Shown piece by piece: positions 1 through 8,683 of a DNA stretch of 64,000 bases (position 1 is its first letter; each line of letters opens with the position of its first letter). Both the position numbers and the translations under genes were made by a program. The stretch comes from Bradyrhizobium sp. Ce-3 (GTDB lineage Bacteria > Pseudomonadota > Alphaproteobacteria > Rhizobiales > Xanthobacteraceae), in the NCBI RefSeq assembly GCF_022835695.1, contig NZ_BQUV01000003.1, positions 1 to 64,000 of the forward strand. The letters are read 5' to 3'. Under the pieces are notes generated by a model that saw nothing but the letters and a program-made list of their open reading frames with translations, ran no database searches and was not told where the DNA came from.

Positions 1-156
1 TCACTCCACGGCATGGACGGCCTCCCGAATCGGACCAATCCAGCCAAGTTGATGTGTCAGCTATGTCTCCGAACACCCGTCAGTGATCTGTCCGGGCTAA
101 ACATTTCGCGGGTGATGACACCGAACTTGTCCAAGATCGCGCCCCACACTCGGTGT

Positions 157-275
157 GTCCCTGCGTAAGCAGGGGACCCATAACCACAAATGCTGATTGT
201 TGAACGAAGCTGGAACGACGAGTCCCGTTCACAACACGGGCCGCGGAGCATGGGTCCCTGCTTTCGCAGGGCCGA
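157..275. repeat. Dispersed palindromic element, CCATAACCAC family (degenerate copy)
   Basis: The outer arms gtccctgcgtaagcaggg and gtccctgctttcgcaggg bracket an inner CCATAACCAC at 178-187. The same inner word and layout recur at 15108-15229 and 35297-35444. This copy has lost the inner GTGGTTATGG of its right arm. I see no convincing gene in 1-342; the short reading frames there run through this element. Confidence 0.6.
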
Positions 276-342
276 CGTGCGGAGGGAGCCGCGCGCAATC
301 CGCTCGTCAATCTGATCGCAACGCCGCCGTCTCGCGCCGCAA

Positions 343-1080
343 CTACGTCCGAAACTGCCGGCGATAGAGCCCGGGCTCGCGGGCCATGCGGTTGGACAGT
401 TCCTGGGCGCGCGACGTTTCATCCGGCGTCATCGGTGCGGTTTGCGCAATCCAGTTTTCGCGCTTCACCGGGAAGCATTGCGCAACCGGCGTGCCCTTGG
501 GCAGCACGCCGCTGAAATTGGTGTCGTGCCAGCGTGCCGGGAAATGAATCCAGCTGTCGTGAAACAGATCGCAATCGACCATGCCGGTCAGCGTGGTGAA
601 CGGCAGGTCGAACCGGTTGACCGGATGGGTGAAGAACAGCGAGTAGCCCGGCGGCGCCTCGATGGTCCACAGATTGACGAACTTGATGACGAAGCGGTCC
701 GCTTCGAACAGCGGCGAGCCGATCACCTGGCTCTCGTCGTGGAAGCCGACCGGCGAGCGCGGGAATTCGAGGACGCCCCCGGACGGCAGGTCGTTGTCCC
801 ATGTCATCTCGCCGTTCTCGATCTTGAGATCGCAGACCAGCGGCATCAGGAAGCCTGATGTCATCGCGTCGATGAACGGCGGGCAGCGCTTGACGGTATC
901 TTCCTCGCGATTGCTCATCGCATTGAAGGCCTGCGTCGGCATCGCCTTGAGCCATCCGGGAAGCCCCAATGACGCAGGCACCGGCGGCGGAATCTTGCCT
1001 TCGAGCTCCGCCGGGCAGCGGAATTTGATGGCTATCGCTTCGTTGTTGTTGGACACGGCGTTGGCTCTTGGTTCGTTCAC
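343..1080 (-). CDS. Conserved hypothetical protein (DUF6065-like)
   Basis: The frame encodes 245 residues and starts at a GTG (1080). The protein has no signal peptide and no membrane segment. It is rich in aromatic residues, with stretches such as VKRCPPFIDAMTSGFLMPL near residues 64-82 and a later HDSWIHFPARWHD. From memory it matches a family of about 240 residues labelled DUF6065, which has no known function. It is divergent from aspartase across about 295 bases. Codon use fits its neighbours, so it is probably a real gene. The start is uncertain because no good ribosome-binding site precedes the GTG. No biochemical role can be inferred. Confidence 0.7.
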   Translation of the reverse strand: MNEPRANAVSNNNEAIAIKFRCPAELEGKIPPPVPASLGLPGWLKAMPTQAFNAMSNREEDTVKRCPPFIDAMTSGFLMPLVCDLKIENGEMTWDNDLPSGGVLEFPRSPVGFHDESQVIGSPLFEADRFVIKFVNLWTIEAPPGYSLFFTHPVNRFDLPFTTLTGMVDCDLFHDSWIHFPARWHDTNFSGVLPKGTPVAQCFPVKRENWIAQTAPMTPDETSRAQELSNRMAREPGLYRRQFRT

Positions 1081-1375
1081 TGTCGGCAGCGCGCTTGCGC
1101 CTGTTGCGGCTGATCTAGCACGCGATGACGCAGCGGAGGAAGCAGCCGCATCGGTTGTCGGGCACCGCCCAGGATGGAGCTATAAGTTGTTGTTATCGTG
1201 ACGGATAAGGCAGGCCCTCGATTCCTGCTGCGGCGCGCATGCCGCTCCAGCTTTGACGCGTCTTTTCGTTCGCCGGTGTACAAGACTTTGCCGATAGGCA
1301 TTGGCTTTCGATGCCGGTCGGGCGCATCATGGCTGGCGTCGCTGACGACGTTTGCGAGAGGTAACGGAGGGATCG

Positions 1376-2923
1376 ATGGCCGAATCGAAAGCTGAGACCG
1401 TCAACACTGCAGCCACCGCGCCGCCCTCCGGCGACAGCGGCAACGTCAGCGAGCTCGCGATCGCGACCGTCCGTACCGTGCCGATCGAGCAGGCGCAGTC
1501 CCGCACCGAGCACGATCTGCTCGGCGAGGACGACGTGCCGGCCAATGCGCTGTGGGGCATCCACACCAAGCGTGCGGTGATGAACTTTCCGATCACCGGC
1601 GTGCCGGTCGGCCATTTCCCGGAATTCGTCCGCGCGCTGGCGCTGGTGAAGCAGGCCGCCGCCCGCGCCAACAAGCGCCTCGGCTATCTCTCGCCGGAAA
1701 AGGCCGATGCGATCGACAAGGCCTGCATCCAGGTCGCGACCGACAAGGTCTATGCCGAGTCCTTCGTCGTCGACGCGATCCAGGGCGGCGCCGGGACCTC
1801 GACCAACATGAATGCCAACGAGGTGATCGCCAACGTCGCGCTCAAGCTGATGGGCAAGAAGCCCGGCGATTACCACACGCTGCATCCCAACGACGACGTC
1901 AACATGGCGCAGTCGACCAACGACGCCTATCCGACCGCGCTGCGGCTCGCGGTGATCTTCGCCACCCAGCCGCTGGTGCGCGCACTGGATGACCTCGCCT
2001 ATGCCTTCAAGGGCAAGGCGGTGGAGTTTGCCGATGTCCTGAAGATGGGCCGCACCCAGCTGCAGGATGCGGTGCCGATGACGCTCGGCCAGGAGTTCGA
2101 CGCCTTCCACGCCACCGTGAAGGAAGACGTCGCGCGGCTCAACGAGATTTCCTCGCTGTTCCGCGAGGTCAATCTCGGGGCGACTGCGATCGGCACCGGC
2201 ATCAACGCCGACCCGCGCTATGCGGCGCTGGCCGTCGAGGAATTGTCGCGGCTGTCCGGCCAGCCGATGGTGCTGGCGTCCAACCTGATCGAGGCGACCT
2301 CCGATCTCGGCGCCTTCGTGCTGTTCTCCGGCGTGCTGAAGCGCGTCGCGGTCAAGGTGTCGAAGATCTGCAACGATTTGCGGCTGCTGTCGTCGGGGCC
2401 GCGCACCGGCATCGGCGAGATCCGGCTGCCGGCGGTGCAGGCCGGCTCGTCGATCATGCCCGGCAAGGTCAATCCCGTCATCCCCGAAGTGGTCAACCAG
2501 GTCGCGTTCCTGGTGATCGGGCACGATCTCACGGTGACGATGTGCGCCGAGGGCGGCCAGCTCCAGCTCAACGCGTTCGAGCCGACCATCGGCTATTGCG
2601 TGTTGAGCTCGCTGCGCATGCTGACGGCGGCGATCGATACGCTGACCAAGCGCTGCGTCGACGGCATCGAGGCCGATCGCGAGCGCTGCCGCAGCCTGGT
2701 GCAGGGCTCGATCGGCCTGATCACGGCGCTGGCGCCGGCGCTCGGCTATGAAGCCTCATCGCGCGTGGCGCGCCGCGCGTTGAAGGAGAACCGCTCGGTC
2801 GCCGACATCGTGCTGGAGGAGAAGCTTTTGACCGAAGAGCAGCTCAACCAGCTGCTCGAGCTCGAAGCCATGACCCGCCCGGCGCGCCGGCAGCCCGTGC
2901 CCAAGCTGAAGAAGGAGAGTTGA
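1376..2923 (+). CDS. aspA: Aspartate ammonia-lyase (aspartase)
   Basis: The enzyme is predicted to convert L-aspartate reversibly to fumarate and ammonia in the cytoplasm. It belongs to the fumarase/aspartase superfamily: the signature GSSIMPGKVNP lies near residue 357, and the upstream QSTNDAYPTALR matches aspartases better than class II fumarases, which usually have SSNDTFPTA at this place. The chosen ATG follows GGAGGG by about five bases; a GTG-type start eight codons upstream has no such site. The resulting 515 residues exceed the usual 470-480 because of an N-terminal tail of about 40 residues rich in Ala, Thr and Val before the conserved EHDLLGEDDVP. The tail may be a real extension or unfolded. 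The gene is monocistronic and divergent from the hypothetical gene upstream. Confidence 0.9.
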   Translation: MAESKAETVNTAATAPPSGDSGNVSELAIATVRTVPIEQAQSRTEHDLLGEDDVPANALWGIHTKRAVMNFPITGVPVGHFPEFVRALALVKQAAARANKRLGYLSPEKADAIDKACIQVATDKVYAESFVVDAIQGGAGTSTNMNANEVIANVALKLMGKKPGDYHTLHPNDDVNMAQSTNDAYPTALRLAVIFATQPLVRALDDLAYAFKGKAVEFADVLKMGRTQLQDAVPMTLGQEFDAFHATVKEDVARLNEISSLFREVNLGATAIGTGINADPRYAALAVEELSRLSGQPMVLASNLIEATSDLGAFVLFSGVLKRVAVKVSKICNDLRLLSSGPRTGIGEIRLPAVQAGSSIMPGKVNPVIPEVVNQVAFLVIGHDLTVTMCAEGGQLQLNAFEPTIGYCVLSSLRMLTAAIDTLTKRCVDGIEADRERCRSLVQGSIGLITALAPALGYEASSRVARRALKENRSVADIVLEEKLLTEEQLNQLLELEAMTRPARRQPVPKLKKES

Positions 2924-2980
2924 ACGCGCGGAAGCGACGCCGTCCTCCAACGGCTATGACGGAGAACGCTCTGGCGAGCG

Positions 2981-4816
2981 CTACAGCGTCTTGATGAACT
3001 CGATCAGGGCGCGGCGCTCGTCTTCCCTCAGTTCCGGCCCGATCACGCCGAGGCGCTTCTCGTTGGAGAATTCGTGGCCGGAATTGCTGTTGCCGCGCTT
3101 GCTGGTGTCGAGCGCGAAGACGTTCTTGAGCTTGTCGTCGGAGACATAGCCGAGATTCTTCGGATCATACTCCCGGTTGCCGAGATAGACGATCGGGGGA
3201 CGCTCCTTCACCGGCGACAGCAGCGCGTAGATGGTCGGCACCGACCCGTTGTGCAGATAGGGCGGCGTCGCCCAGATGCCGTTGAGCGGCCGGACCTTGT
3301 AGGCGAGCGGAGCCTGGATCTCGTTCGGCCGGTAGCCGTTGATGCGCTTGCGATCCTCGGGTGGGGTCTTGTTCTGGTCGTACCAGTAGTCGACGGTCTT
3401 CTCGACGAGGTCGCCGAGCGCCGGTCCGAACGCGCCGTCCTTGATCTTCAGGTTGGCCGGCGTCTCGACCGTGCGGCTCGCAAGGCCTTCGGCCTGTGCG
3501 CTGTCGGTGCCGATATGGCTGATCGGAATCATCTCGACGTCGAGCAGTAGCTGGCCGGCATCGTTCTTGATCCACCGCTTATCGTCCTCGAATAGCGCGA
3601 GGCCTTCGTTCGGCGGCAGCGCACTGCTGTTGATCGCCGGGCCATGGCAGTCCTGACAATGCTTCTTGTAGAGCTCGCCACCCGTCTTCGCGAGCAGCGG
3701 GTCGATCTTCGGCAGGATGTTATCAGGCCATTTGGGCGACGCGAGGCCGCCAAAGCCCTTCGTTTTGCTCGGCGGCTCACCGGCGATCATCTGCTCCATC
3801 TCGTGCAGCACGTCGATCCGCGCGCTCGATTTGAACAGGCCCTTGGACTCGTCGAGCAGATTGAGCTCGGCGCTGACGCCGAGCGCCTCGCCGGCATTGC
3901 GCACCATCGGCTGCATGATCGAGCCGTCATACTGCACCCAGCTGAACCACGGCGCGTTCCAGATCCGCGGGAAATGCACCGGCGCCGAATGCGAGGCGTA
4001 GTTGTTCGGATTGTTCAGGTCGATCGAGAACACCTGGTTGCCGATCCGGTTCAGCGCATCGAGCCGCGCATAGCCTTCCTCGACGCTGTTGGCGGCGACC
4101 TTGCTCTCCAGCGCATTGATGTTGGCGTATTGCTTCAGCACGAGATCGAGCTGGCCGCGCAGGGCCATGCGCTCGTCGACGCTGGAGTCCTTGCCGAGGA
4201 TTTCGTCGGCAAAGCGCGCGAAGCGGCCGGGCCAGAACCGGGTCAGCAGCAGCGACAGGCCAACGGTCTTCTGGAATTCGAACAAATTGGTGTTGGCCGG
4301 GCCGCCGTCGATCACGATCTCGGTGCCGCGATAGCTGAAGCTTCCGGTGTGGCAGGCGGCGCAGGTGAGCCCGACCCCGTTCATGTCGGCCTTGCTGTGC
4401 GGGTTGCGCCAGGGGGCGCCGTTGGCGTCGGCCATCGGGCCGCCCCGCGCGAAGCCGATCGGCAGTGCATCGGGACTGCCCGGAATCACGGTGTCGGGAA
4501 TAAAGCCGAAACGGCCGAGATAGTTGGTCTCGCTGAGCCGCGGCGCCGCGCTGAACGGCGGCCAGGGCGTCGGCTGCTCAAGCACCATGAACCATTCGAG
4601 AGGGATGCCGAAGGTCCGCGTACCCTGGTCGGCGTGGTAGAACCAGCGCAGCCGCTCGGCGCTGACATTCTGATTCAGCCACACGGTCTTTGCCGGCGGT
4701 TGGTAGTCGACCGCCTGAATACGGAAGCTCTTGGCCAGCGCATCGATATCGTCTTTGAAGTAGAAGACGCCGGCGACAATCAACAGCCCGATGAAAACGA
4801 TCGTCTTGCGAGGCAT
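2981..4816 (-). CDS. Membrane-anchored di-heme c-type cytochrome (RoxA / cytochrome c peroxidase-like)
   Basis: The protein has 611 residues. An uncleaved-looking hydrophobic N-terminus (IVFIGLLIVAGVFYF) probably anchors it to the periplasmic face. Two heme c motifs are visible, CAACH near residue 151 and CQDCH near residue 387, and the C-terminal part has YLHNGSVPTIYALL. Wide spacing between the hemes, length above 600 and the C-terminal pattern fit the RoxA/RoxB-like branch of the di-heme peroxidase superfamily better than short CcpA-type peroxidases of about 330 residues. Known members include rubber oxygenases and many uncharacterised periplasmic proteins. The substrate here is unknown. 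No cytochrome-maturation or electron-partner gene is adjacent. Confidence 0.8.
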   Translation of the reverse strand: MPRKTIVFIGLLIVAGVFYFKDDIDALAKSFRIQAVDYQPPAKTVWLNQNVSAERLRWFYHADQGTRTFGIPLEWFMVLEQPTPWPPFSAAPRLSETNYLGRFGFIPDTVIPGSPDALPIGFARGGPMADANGAPWRNPHSKADMNGVGLTCAACHTGSFSYRGTEIVIDGGPANTNLFEFQKTVGLSLLLTRFWPGRFARFADEILGKDSSVDERMALRGQLDLVLKQYANINALESKVAANSVEEGYARLDALNRIGNQVFSIDLNNPNNYASHSAPVHFPRIWNAPWFSWVQYDGSIMQPMVRNAGEALGVSAELNLLDESKGLFKSSARIDVLHEMEQMIAGEPPSKTKGFGGLASPKWPDNILPKIDPLLAKTGGELYKKHCQDCHGPAINSSALPPNEGLALFEDDKRWIKNDAGQLLLDVEMIPISHIGTDSAQAEGLASRTVETPANLKIKDGAFGPALGDLVEKTVDYWYDQNKTPPEDRKRINGYRPNEIQAPLAYKVRPLNGIWATPPYLHNGSVPTIYALLSPVKERPPIVYLGNREYDPKNLGYVSDDKLKNVFALDTSKRGNSNSGHEFSNEKRLGVIGPELREDERRALIEFIKTL

Positions 4817-4947
4817 GCCCCGTCCCCCAATTCGCGGTACCCGCGCGTCATATGGCTGAGATGTTAAAAATCGCCGAAAAACGAGCTCGCGTTAAGCGTG
4901 TGGTACGCTTTGCGCCATCCTACAGTGGCGGCTCCTGATCTAACAAC

Positions 4948-4994
4948 GGAAATGTTGCGAAGGAAACGTTGCAAGGGAAATGTTGCAAGGGAAA
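4948..4994. repeat. 14-bp tandem repeat, about 3.4 copies
   Basis: Three consecutive 14-base units starting ggaaaYgttgcRaR occupy 4948-4961, 4962-4975 and 4976-4989, followed by a partial unit to 4994. They lie between the divergent cytochrome and hydrolase genes. They could be a regulatory array or simple slippage. Confidence 0.7.
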
Positions 4995-5105
4995 TCTCGA
5001 TTCGCTGTGAGCCAGTCACTTGCGGCGCGGCGGCGGAAGCGGCATTTGCGCGCATCGCGGTCTGCGACTAAACATAACGGCGCAACAATTCTTCGAGATG
5101 TCATC

Positions 5106-5786
5106 TTGAACGCACGAGCTGCACAGCCGCTCACGATTACCGTCTCGGACGACAGCACGGTATCCGCACTGCTGCTGCGCCCGCCGCAGGCCCGTAGCGC
5201 CTACGTGTTTGCCCATGGCGCCGGTGCGGGCATGGCGCATCCGTCGATGACGGTGATTGCGGAGGGATTGGCCGAGCGCGGCATCGCGACCTTGCGCTAT
5301 CAGTTTCCCTACATGGAGAAGGGCAGCAAGCGGCCCGACCCGCCCGCCGTCGCGCAGGCGACGGTCCGTGCCGCGGTGGCGGAAACCGCGCGCCGTTGCG
5401 GCGAACTGCCGCTGTTCGCCGGCGGCAAGTCGTTCGGCGGGCGCATGACTTCGCAGGCGCAGGCCAAGGCGCCGCTGGAAGGCGTGCGCGGGCTGGTGTT
5501 CCTCGGCTTTCCCTTGCATCCTGCCGGCAAGCCGTCGAGCGAGCGTGCCAAGCATCTTGCTGCGGTCAAGGTCCCGATGCTGTTCCTGCAGGGCACGCGC
5601 GACGCGCTGGCGGAACTCGATCTGCTCGAACCCGTGGTGAAGGGGTTGGGCGCGCGGGCGACGCTGCATCTGGCGCAGGAGGCTGATCACTCCTTCCATG
5701 TCCTCAAGCGCTCCGGCCGCAATGACCGCGAGGTGATGGCCGAGGTGCTCGATGCCTTCGCAGGCTGGGTTGCGAAGCATTCATAG
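5106..5786 (+). CDS. Alpha/beta hydrolase (dienelactone hydrolase / Tex30-KANL3-like)
   Basis: This is a small cytoplasmic alpha/beta hydrolase of about 226 residues. The oxyanion region HGAGAGM, the nucleophile elbow GGKSFGGRM (Ser), an acidic residue after FLQGTRD and the late histidine in ADHSFHV form a plausible catalytic triad. The domain match begins at about LTITVSDD, so I place the start at the TTG at 5106. An ATG at 4980 in the same frame would add 42 basic residues that overlap the 14-bp tandem repeat and look non-coding. The substrate is unknown. The reading frame is followed by a palindromic repeat element, so it is probably monocistronic. Confidence 0.75.
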   Translation: MNARAAQPLTITVSDDSTVSALLLRPPQARSAYVFAHGAGAGMAHPSMTVIAEGLAERGIATLRYQFPYMEKGSKRPDPPAVAQATVRAAVAETARRCGELPLFAGGKSFGGRMTSQAQAKAPLEGVRGLVFLGFPLHPAGKPSSERAKHLAAVKVPMLFLQGTRDALAELDLLEPVVKGLGARATLHLAQEADHSFHVLKRSGRNDREVMAEVLDAFAGWVAKHS

Positions 5787-5790
5787 TTTG

Positions 5791-5877
5791 TGGCCCGGAT
5801 GCAGCGAAGCGAAATCGGGGGCAAGCTTCTCCGCCTGTGACACCGTCCCGGATTGCGCTTCGCTGCATCCGGGCTAC
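5791..5877. repeat. Palindromic repeat, cccggat-gcagcgaagcg family, copy 1
   Basis: The left arm cccggatgcagcgaagcg pairs with the right arm cgcttcgctgcatccggg around a short loop. Closely related copies occur at 6631-6718 and 40244-40330. All three lie between genes. Confidence 0.8.
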
Positions 5878-5889
5878 TAATCTCCACCC

Positions 5890-6621
5890 ATGACAAAGAT
5901 CCTGATCGTCAATCCCAACACCACCGCATCGATGACTGCAACGATCGCCACCGCCGCGCGGGCCGTTGCAGCATCCGACACCGAGATCGTCGCCGTGACG
6001 TCGTCGATGGGGCCGGCCTCGATCGAGGGCTTCTACGACGAGGCATTCGCCGTTCCCGGGCTGATCGAGGCGCTGCTGAAGACGCTCGAAGCCGATGCCG
6101 GCATCATCGCCTGTTTCGACGACACCGGGCTCGATGCCGCGCGGTCGGCGGTGCGTTATCCGGTGGTCGGCATCTGCGAAGCGGCGCTGGTCACGGCCGG
6201 ACAGATCGCCAAGCGGATCGGCATCGTCACCACGCTGCCGCGCTCGATCGTGCCGCTGGAGGAGCTGGTGTGCCGCTACGGCTTTGCCGACCGCGCCAAG
6301 GTTACGGCCTGCGATGTCGCAGTGCTCGATCTGGAGAAACCGGGCTCGGGCGCGCGTGAGAAGCTGCAGGCGGAAATCGCGCGAGCACTGGAGAAGGGCG
6401 CCGACGCGATCGTGCTCGGCTGCGCGGGGATGGCCGATCTGGCCCATGCGCTGTCGGTGCAATTCGGCGTGCCCGTGGTCGACGGCGTGGCCGCCGCGGT
6501 GAAGCAGGCGGAAGCGCTCGCAGCCCTCAAGCTCACGACGTCGCGCCGTGGCGCCTACGCTTCGCCGGTGGCCAAGGCCTATTCCGGGCCTCTGGAGAAA
6601 TTCGCGCCGCCGTCAACTTGA
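5890..6621 (+). CDS. Asp/Glu/hydantoin racemase family protein
   Basis: The 243-residue protein begins MTKILIVNPNTTASMT, the typical start of the hydantoin/aspartate racemase family. The two expected catalytic cysteines are present: Cys75 in ACFDDTG and Cys178 in LGCAGM. Both act in metal- and cofactor-independent racemisation through proton abstraction and donation from opposite faces. Length and motif spacing fit hydantoin racemase or a related maleate-isomerase-like enzyme. No hydantoinase or carbamoylase gene lies in the window, so a role in hydantoin use is not supported by context. It is flanked on both sides by copies of the same palindromic repeat. Confidence 0.8.
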   Translation: MTKILIVNPNTTASMTATIATAARAVAASDTEIVAVTSSMGPASIEGFYDEAFAVPGLIEALLKTLEADAGIIACFDDTGLDAARSAVRYPVVGICEAALVTAGQIAKRIGIVTTLPRSIVPLEELVCRYGFADRAKVTACDVAVLDLEKPGSGAREKLQAEIARALEKGADAIVLGCAGMADLAHALSVQFGVPVVDGVAAAVKQAEALAALKLTTSRRGAYASPVAKAYSGPLEKFAPPST

Positions 6622-6630
6622 CGCGGGTTT

Positions 6631-6718
6631 CGTAGCCCGGATGGAGCGAAGCGCAATCCGGGGAGGTCGCGCCACCCTTCGAGAATCCCGGATTGCGCTG
6701 CGCTCCATCCGGGCTACG
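6631..6718. repeat. Palindromic repeat, cccggat-gcagcgaagcg family, copy 2
   Basis: The arms gtagcccggatggagcgaag and its near-complement are perfect over about 20 bases at the outer ends. The element sits exactly between two convergent genes and could act as a bidirectional transcription end. Confidence 0.8.
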
Positions 6719-6720
6719 CG

Positions 6721-7503
6721 TCAGCCTGACGCCGCGCCGCCATAGATCCGGTCGCGCAGGCGGCGCATGCCGGACAGCCAGCGGTCGCGGTTGGCGGCCT
6801 TGCGCTGCATGTAGTCCTGCACCTGCGGATGCGACAGAATCAGGAAGCGCTCCTCGGCCATCGCCTCGATCACCATCCGCGCCACTTCGCCCGCCTGCAG
6901 CACGCCGTCGACCCGCGCCGCGCTTGGGCCCGGCGTCGTCATCCCGGTCTGCACCGATTGCGGGCAGAGCACGGAGACGCGGATGCCGCGATCGCCATAC
7001 TGGATGGCGAGATGCTCGGCGAGCGCAACCGCCGCGTTCTTGGTGACGCCGTAAGGCATCGAATTCAGCGAGGCGAGCAGCCCCGCGGCCGATGCGGTGT
7101 TGATGAGATAGCCCGAGCCGCGCGCGAGCATGCCGGGCACCAGCACGCGCGCCGCGAACACGTGGCTCATCACATGCACGCGCCAGCTCACGTCCCAGTC
7201 GGCATCGGAGGCGGTTTCCTGTCCCTTGCGCGACAGCCCGGCATTGGAGAAGAACACGTCGACCGGGCCATATTTGTCCTCGGCCGCGGCGATCAGCGCC
7301 TTGATGTCCTCCTCGAGCCCGACATCGGCAGTGACAGCAAGCCCGTCGATGTCGCCGGCGACGCTGGCGAGCCGGTCGCGCGAGGTCTTGAGATCGGCGA
7401 CCACCACACCGCGCGCGCCGGCCTCCGCATAGGCCCGTGCCACCGCTTCGCCGATCCCGCTCGCGCCGCCGGTGACGACACAGACCTTGTCCTTGACTTG
7501 CAT
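6721..7503 (-). CDS. SDR family oxidoreductase
   Basis: This is a classical short-chain dehydrogenase/reductase of 260 residues. The nucleotide-binding motif TGGASGIGE is near residue 11, a SNAG motif is near the middle, and the catalytic serine/tyrosine/lysine region is visible as NTASAAGL and MPYGVTKNAA. The residue after the second strand is Asp (VADLKTS), which favours NAD over NADP. The ATG is preceded by AGGGA. It lies 40 bases downstream of the ketopantoate-reductase-like gene in the same direction, so both probably form an operon and act on the same unknown substrate. The substrate cannot be told from sequence. Confidence 0.85.
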   Translation of the reverse strand: MQVKDKVCVVTGGASGIGEAVARAYAEAGARGVVVADLKTSRDRLASVAGDIDGLAVTADVGLEEDIKALIAAAEDKYGPVDVFFSNAGLSRKGQETASDADWDVSWRVHVMSHVFAARVLVPGMLARGSGYLINTASAAGLLASLNSMPYGVTKNAAVALAEHLAIQYGDRGIRVSVLCPQSVQTGMTTPGPSAARVDGVLQAGEVARMVIEAMAEERFLILSHPQVQDYMQRKAANRDRWLSGMRRLRDRIYGGAASG

Positions 7504-7542
7504 GGTTCGATATCCCTGCTTGTTATCGCCTTGTCCGGATTG

Positions 7543-8517
7543 TCAGCCCTGATACAGCCCCTTGTCACGCGCCTTCTGGATCGCGAGTGCGGCCATCAGG
7601 TCGAGCATCGGGGTGGGAAGGTTGGCCGCGCGGGCAAACGTCGCCGGCGCGCGCACCAGCACATCGATTTCCATGGCGCGGCCGAGCTCGTAATCCTGCA
7701 GGATCGACGGCTTGTGGTCCGGTGCCGGCCCCGAGCGGGTGACACGCTTGACCTCGGGAATGGTGTGCGTCGCCACTGCATTGGCTTCGTCGAGCAGGCG
7801 CGGGATCACGTCCTGCATCGCAGGATCGTCGCGGACGCCGCGCGCGGTCAGCCCGGTCAGCAGGCAAAGCACCGACATCGACATGTTGGTCAATAGCTTC
7901 GACCAGATCGTCTCGCGGATCTCCCGGACGTCCGGCGATTCGATCGCGGCGTCATTCAGTGCCGCGCGCAGGGTGGTGATGCGCTCGCTCTGGCGATCAT
8001 CGCATTCGCCGATCAGGAGGCGGTTGCGGTCCGGCGACAGGTTCGCCACGATGCCGGGCGCGACCACCTCGTTGGAGGAGAAGATTACGCCGCCGATGAT
8101 CCGCTCCTTCGGGACGGCGGCACGCAGGTGGCCGCCGGGATCGAGGAAGCCGAGATCGGGGATGGCGGGATGTTGCGACGGCAGGCCGAGACCGTACCAC
8201 CAGGGAATGCCGTTCTGCGCGAACACGATCGCGGTGTCGCGTTCAAGCAGTGGCGGCAGCCCGGTTGCGAGCGCGCCGATGCCGGTCGCTTTCAGCGTGC
8301 TGATGACGACGTCCTGCGGCCCGAGCTCGGCAGGATCGGCGGACGCTCTCACCTTGGCGGTGACGCTGCTGTCGCCGACCTTCAGCGTCAGTCCGCTGGT
8401 TCTGACCGCGTCGAGATGCGGCCCGCGCATCACGCAGGACACATCGTGGCCGGCGCGGGCCAGCCGGACCGCGAAGTGGCTGCCGACGGCGCCCGCGCCG
8501 AAAATGCAAATACGCAT
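7543..8517 (-). CDS. 2-dehydropantoate 2-reductase family protein
   Basis: The 324-residue protein opens with MRICIFGAGAVGSHFAVRL, the Rossmann motif of the ketopantoate reductase family. A central IWSKLLTNMSMSVL segment carries the conserved catalytic lysine. The ATG at 8517 starts exactly at the first beta strand; an ATG seven codons upstream is possible but adds residues not seen in the family. PanE makes pantoate for coenzyme A. However, alphaproteobacteria often carry several paralogues of this family in catabolic clusters, and co-transcription with an SDR suggests a catabolic reductase rather than the housekeeping PanE. I therefore give no gene symbol. Confidence 0.82.
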   Translation of the reverse strand: MRICIFGAGAVGSHFAVRLARAGHDVSCVMRGPHLDAVRTSGLTLKVGDSSVTAKVRASADPAELGPQDVVISTLKATGIGALATGLPPLLERDTAIVFAQNGIPWWYGLGLPSQHPAIPDLGFLDPGGHLRAAVPKERIIGGVIFSSNEVVAPGIVANLSPDRNRLLIGECDDRQSERITTLRAALNDAAIESPDVREIRETIWSKLLTNMSMSVLCLLTGLTARGVRDDPAMQDVIPRLLDEANAVATHTIPEVKRVTRSGPAPDHKPSILQDYELGRAMEIDVLVRAPATFARAANLPTPMLDLMAALAIQKARDKGLYQG

Positions 8518-8683
8518 GAGTGGAACTGATCCTTGCAACGTGCCGCGTCAGTTTCCACAAGCGCGGGGCATCGCGCAACCCGTCATGCGCCTGGCGCGGC
8601 CGCGCGCGCTCGAAAGTGATGGATCAAGCCATCGCCTCTCGCCATAGTGGCCACAACAGCAATGCCGAACCAGGGAGAACGTC

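Noticed and set aside
57-422. Minus-strand open frame of 121 codons at the window start
   Set aside because: It runs through a palindromic repeat and into the end of the 343-1080 gene in another frame; no ribosome-binding site and no folded-looking segment.
1193-2524. 443-codon open frame antisense to aspartase
   Set aside because: Shadow of the aspartase gene with skewed composition and no recognisable motif.
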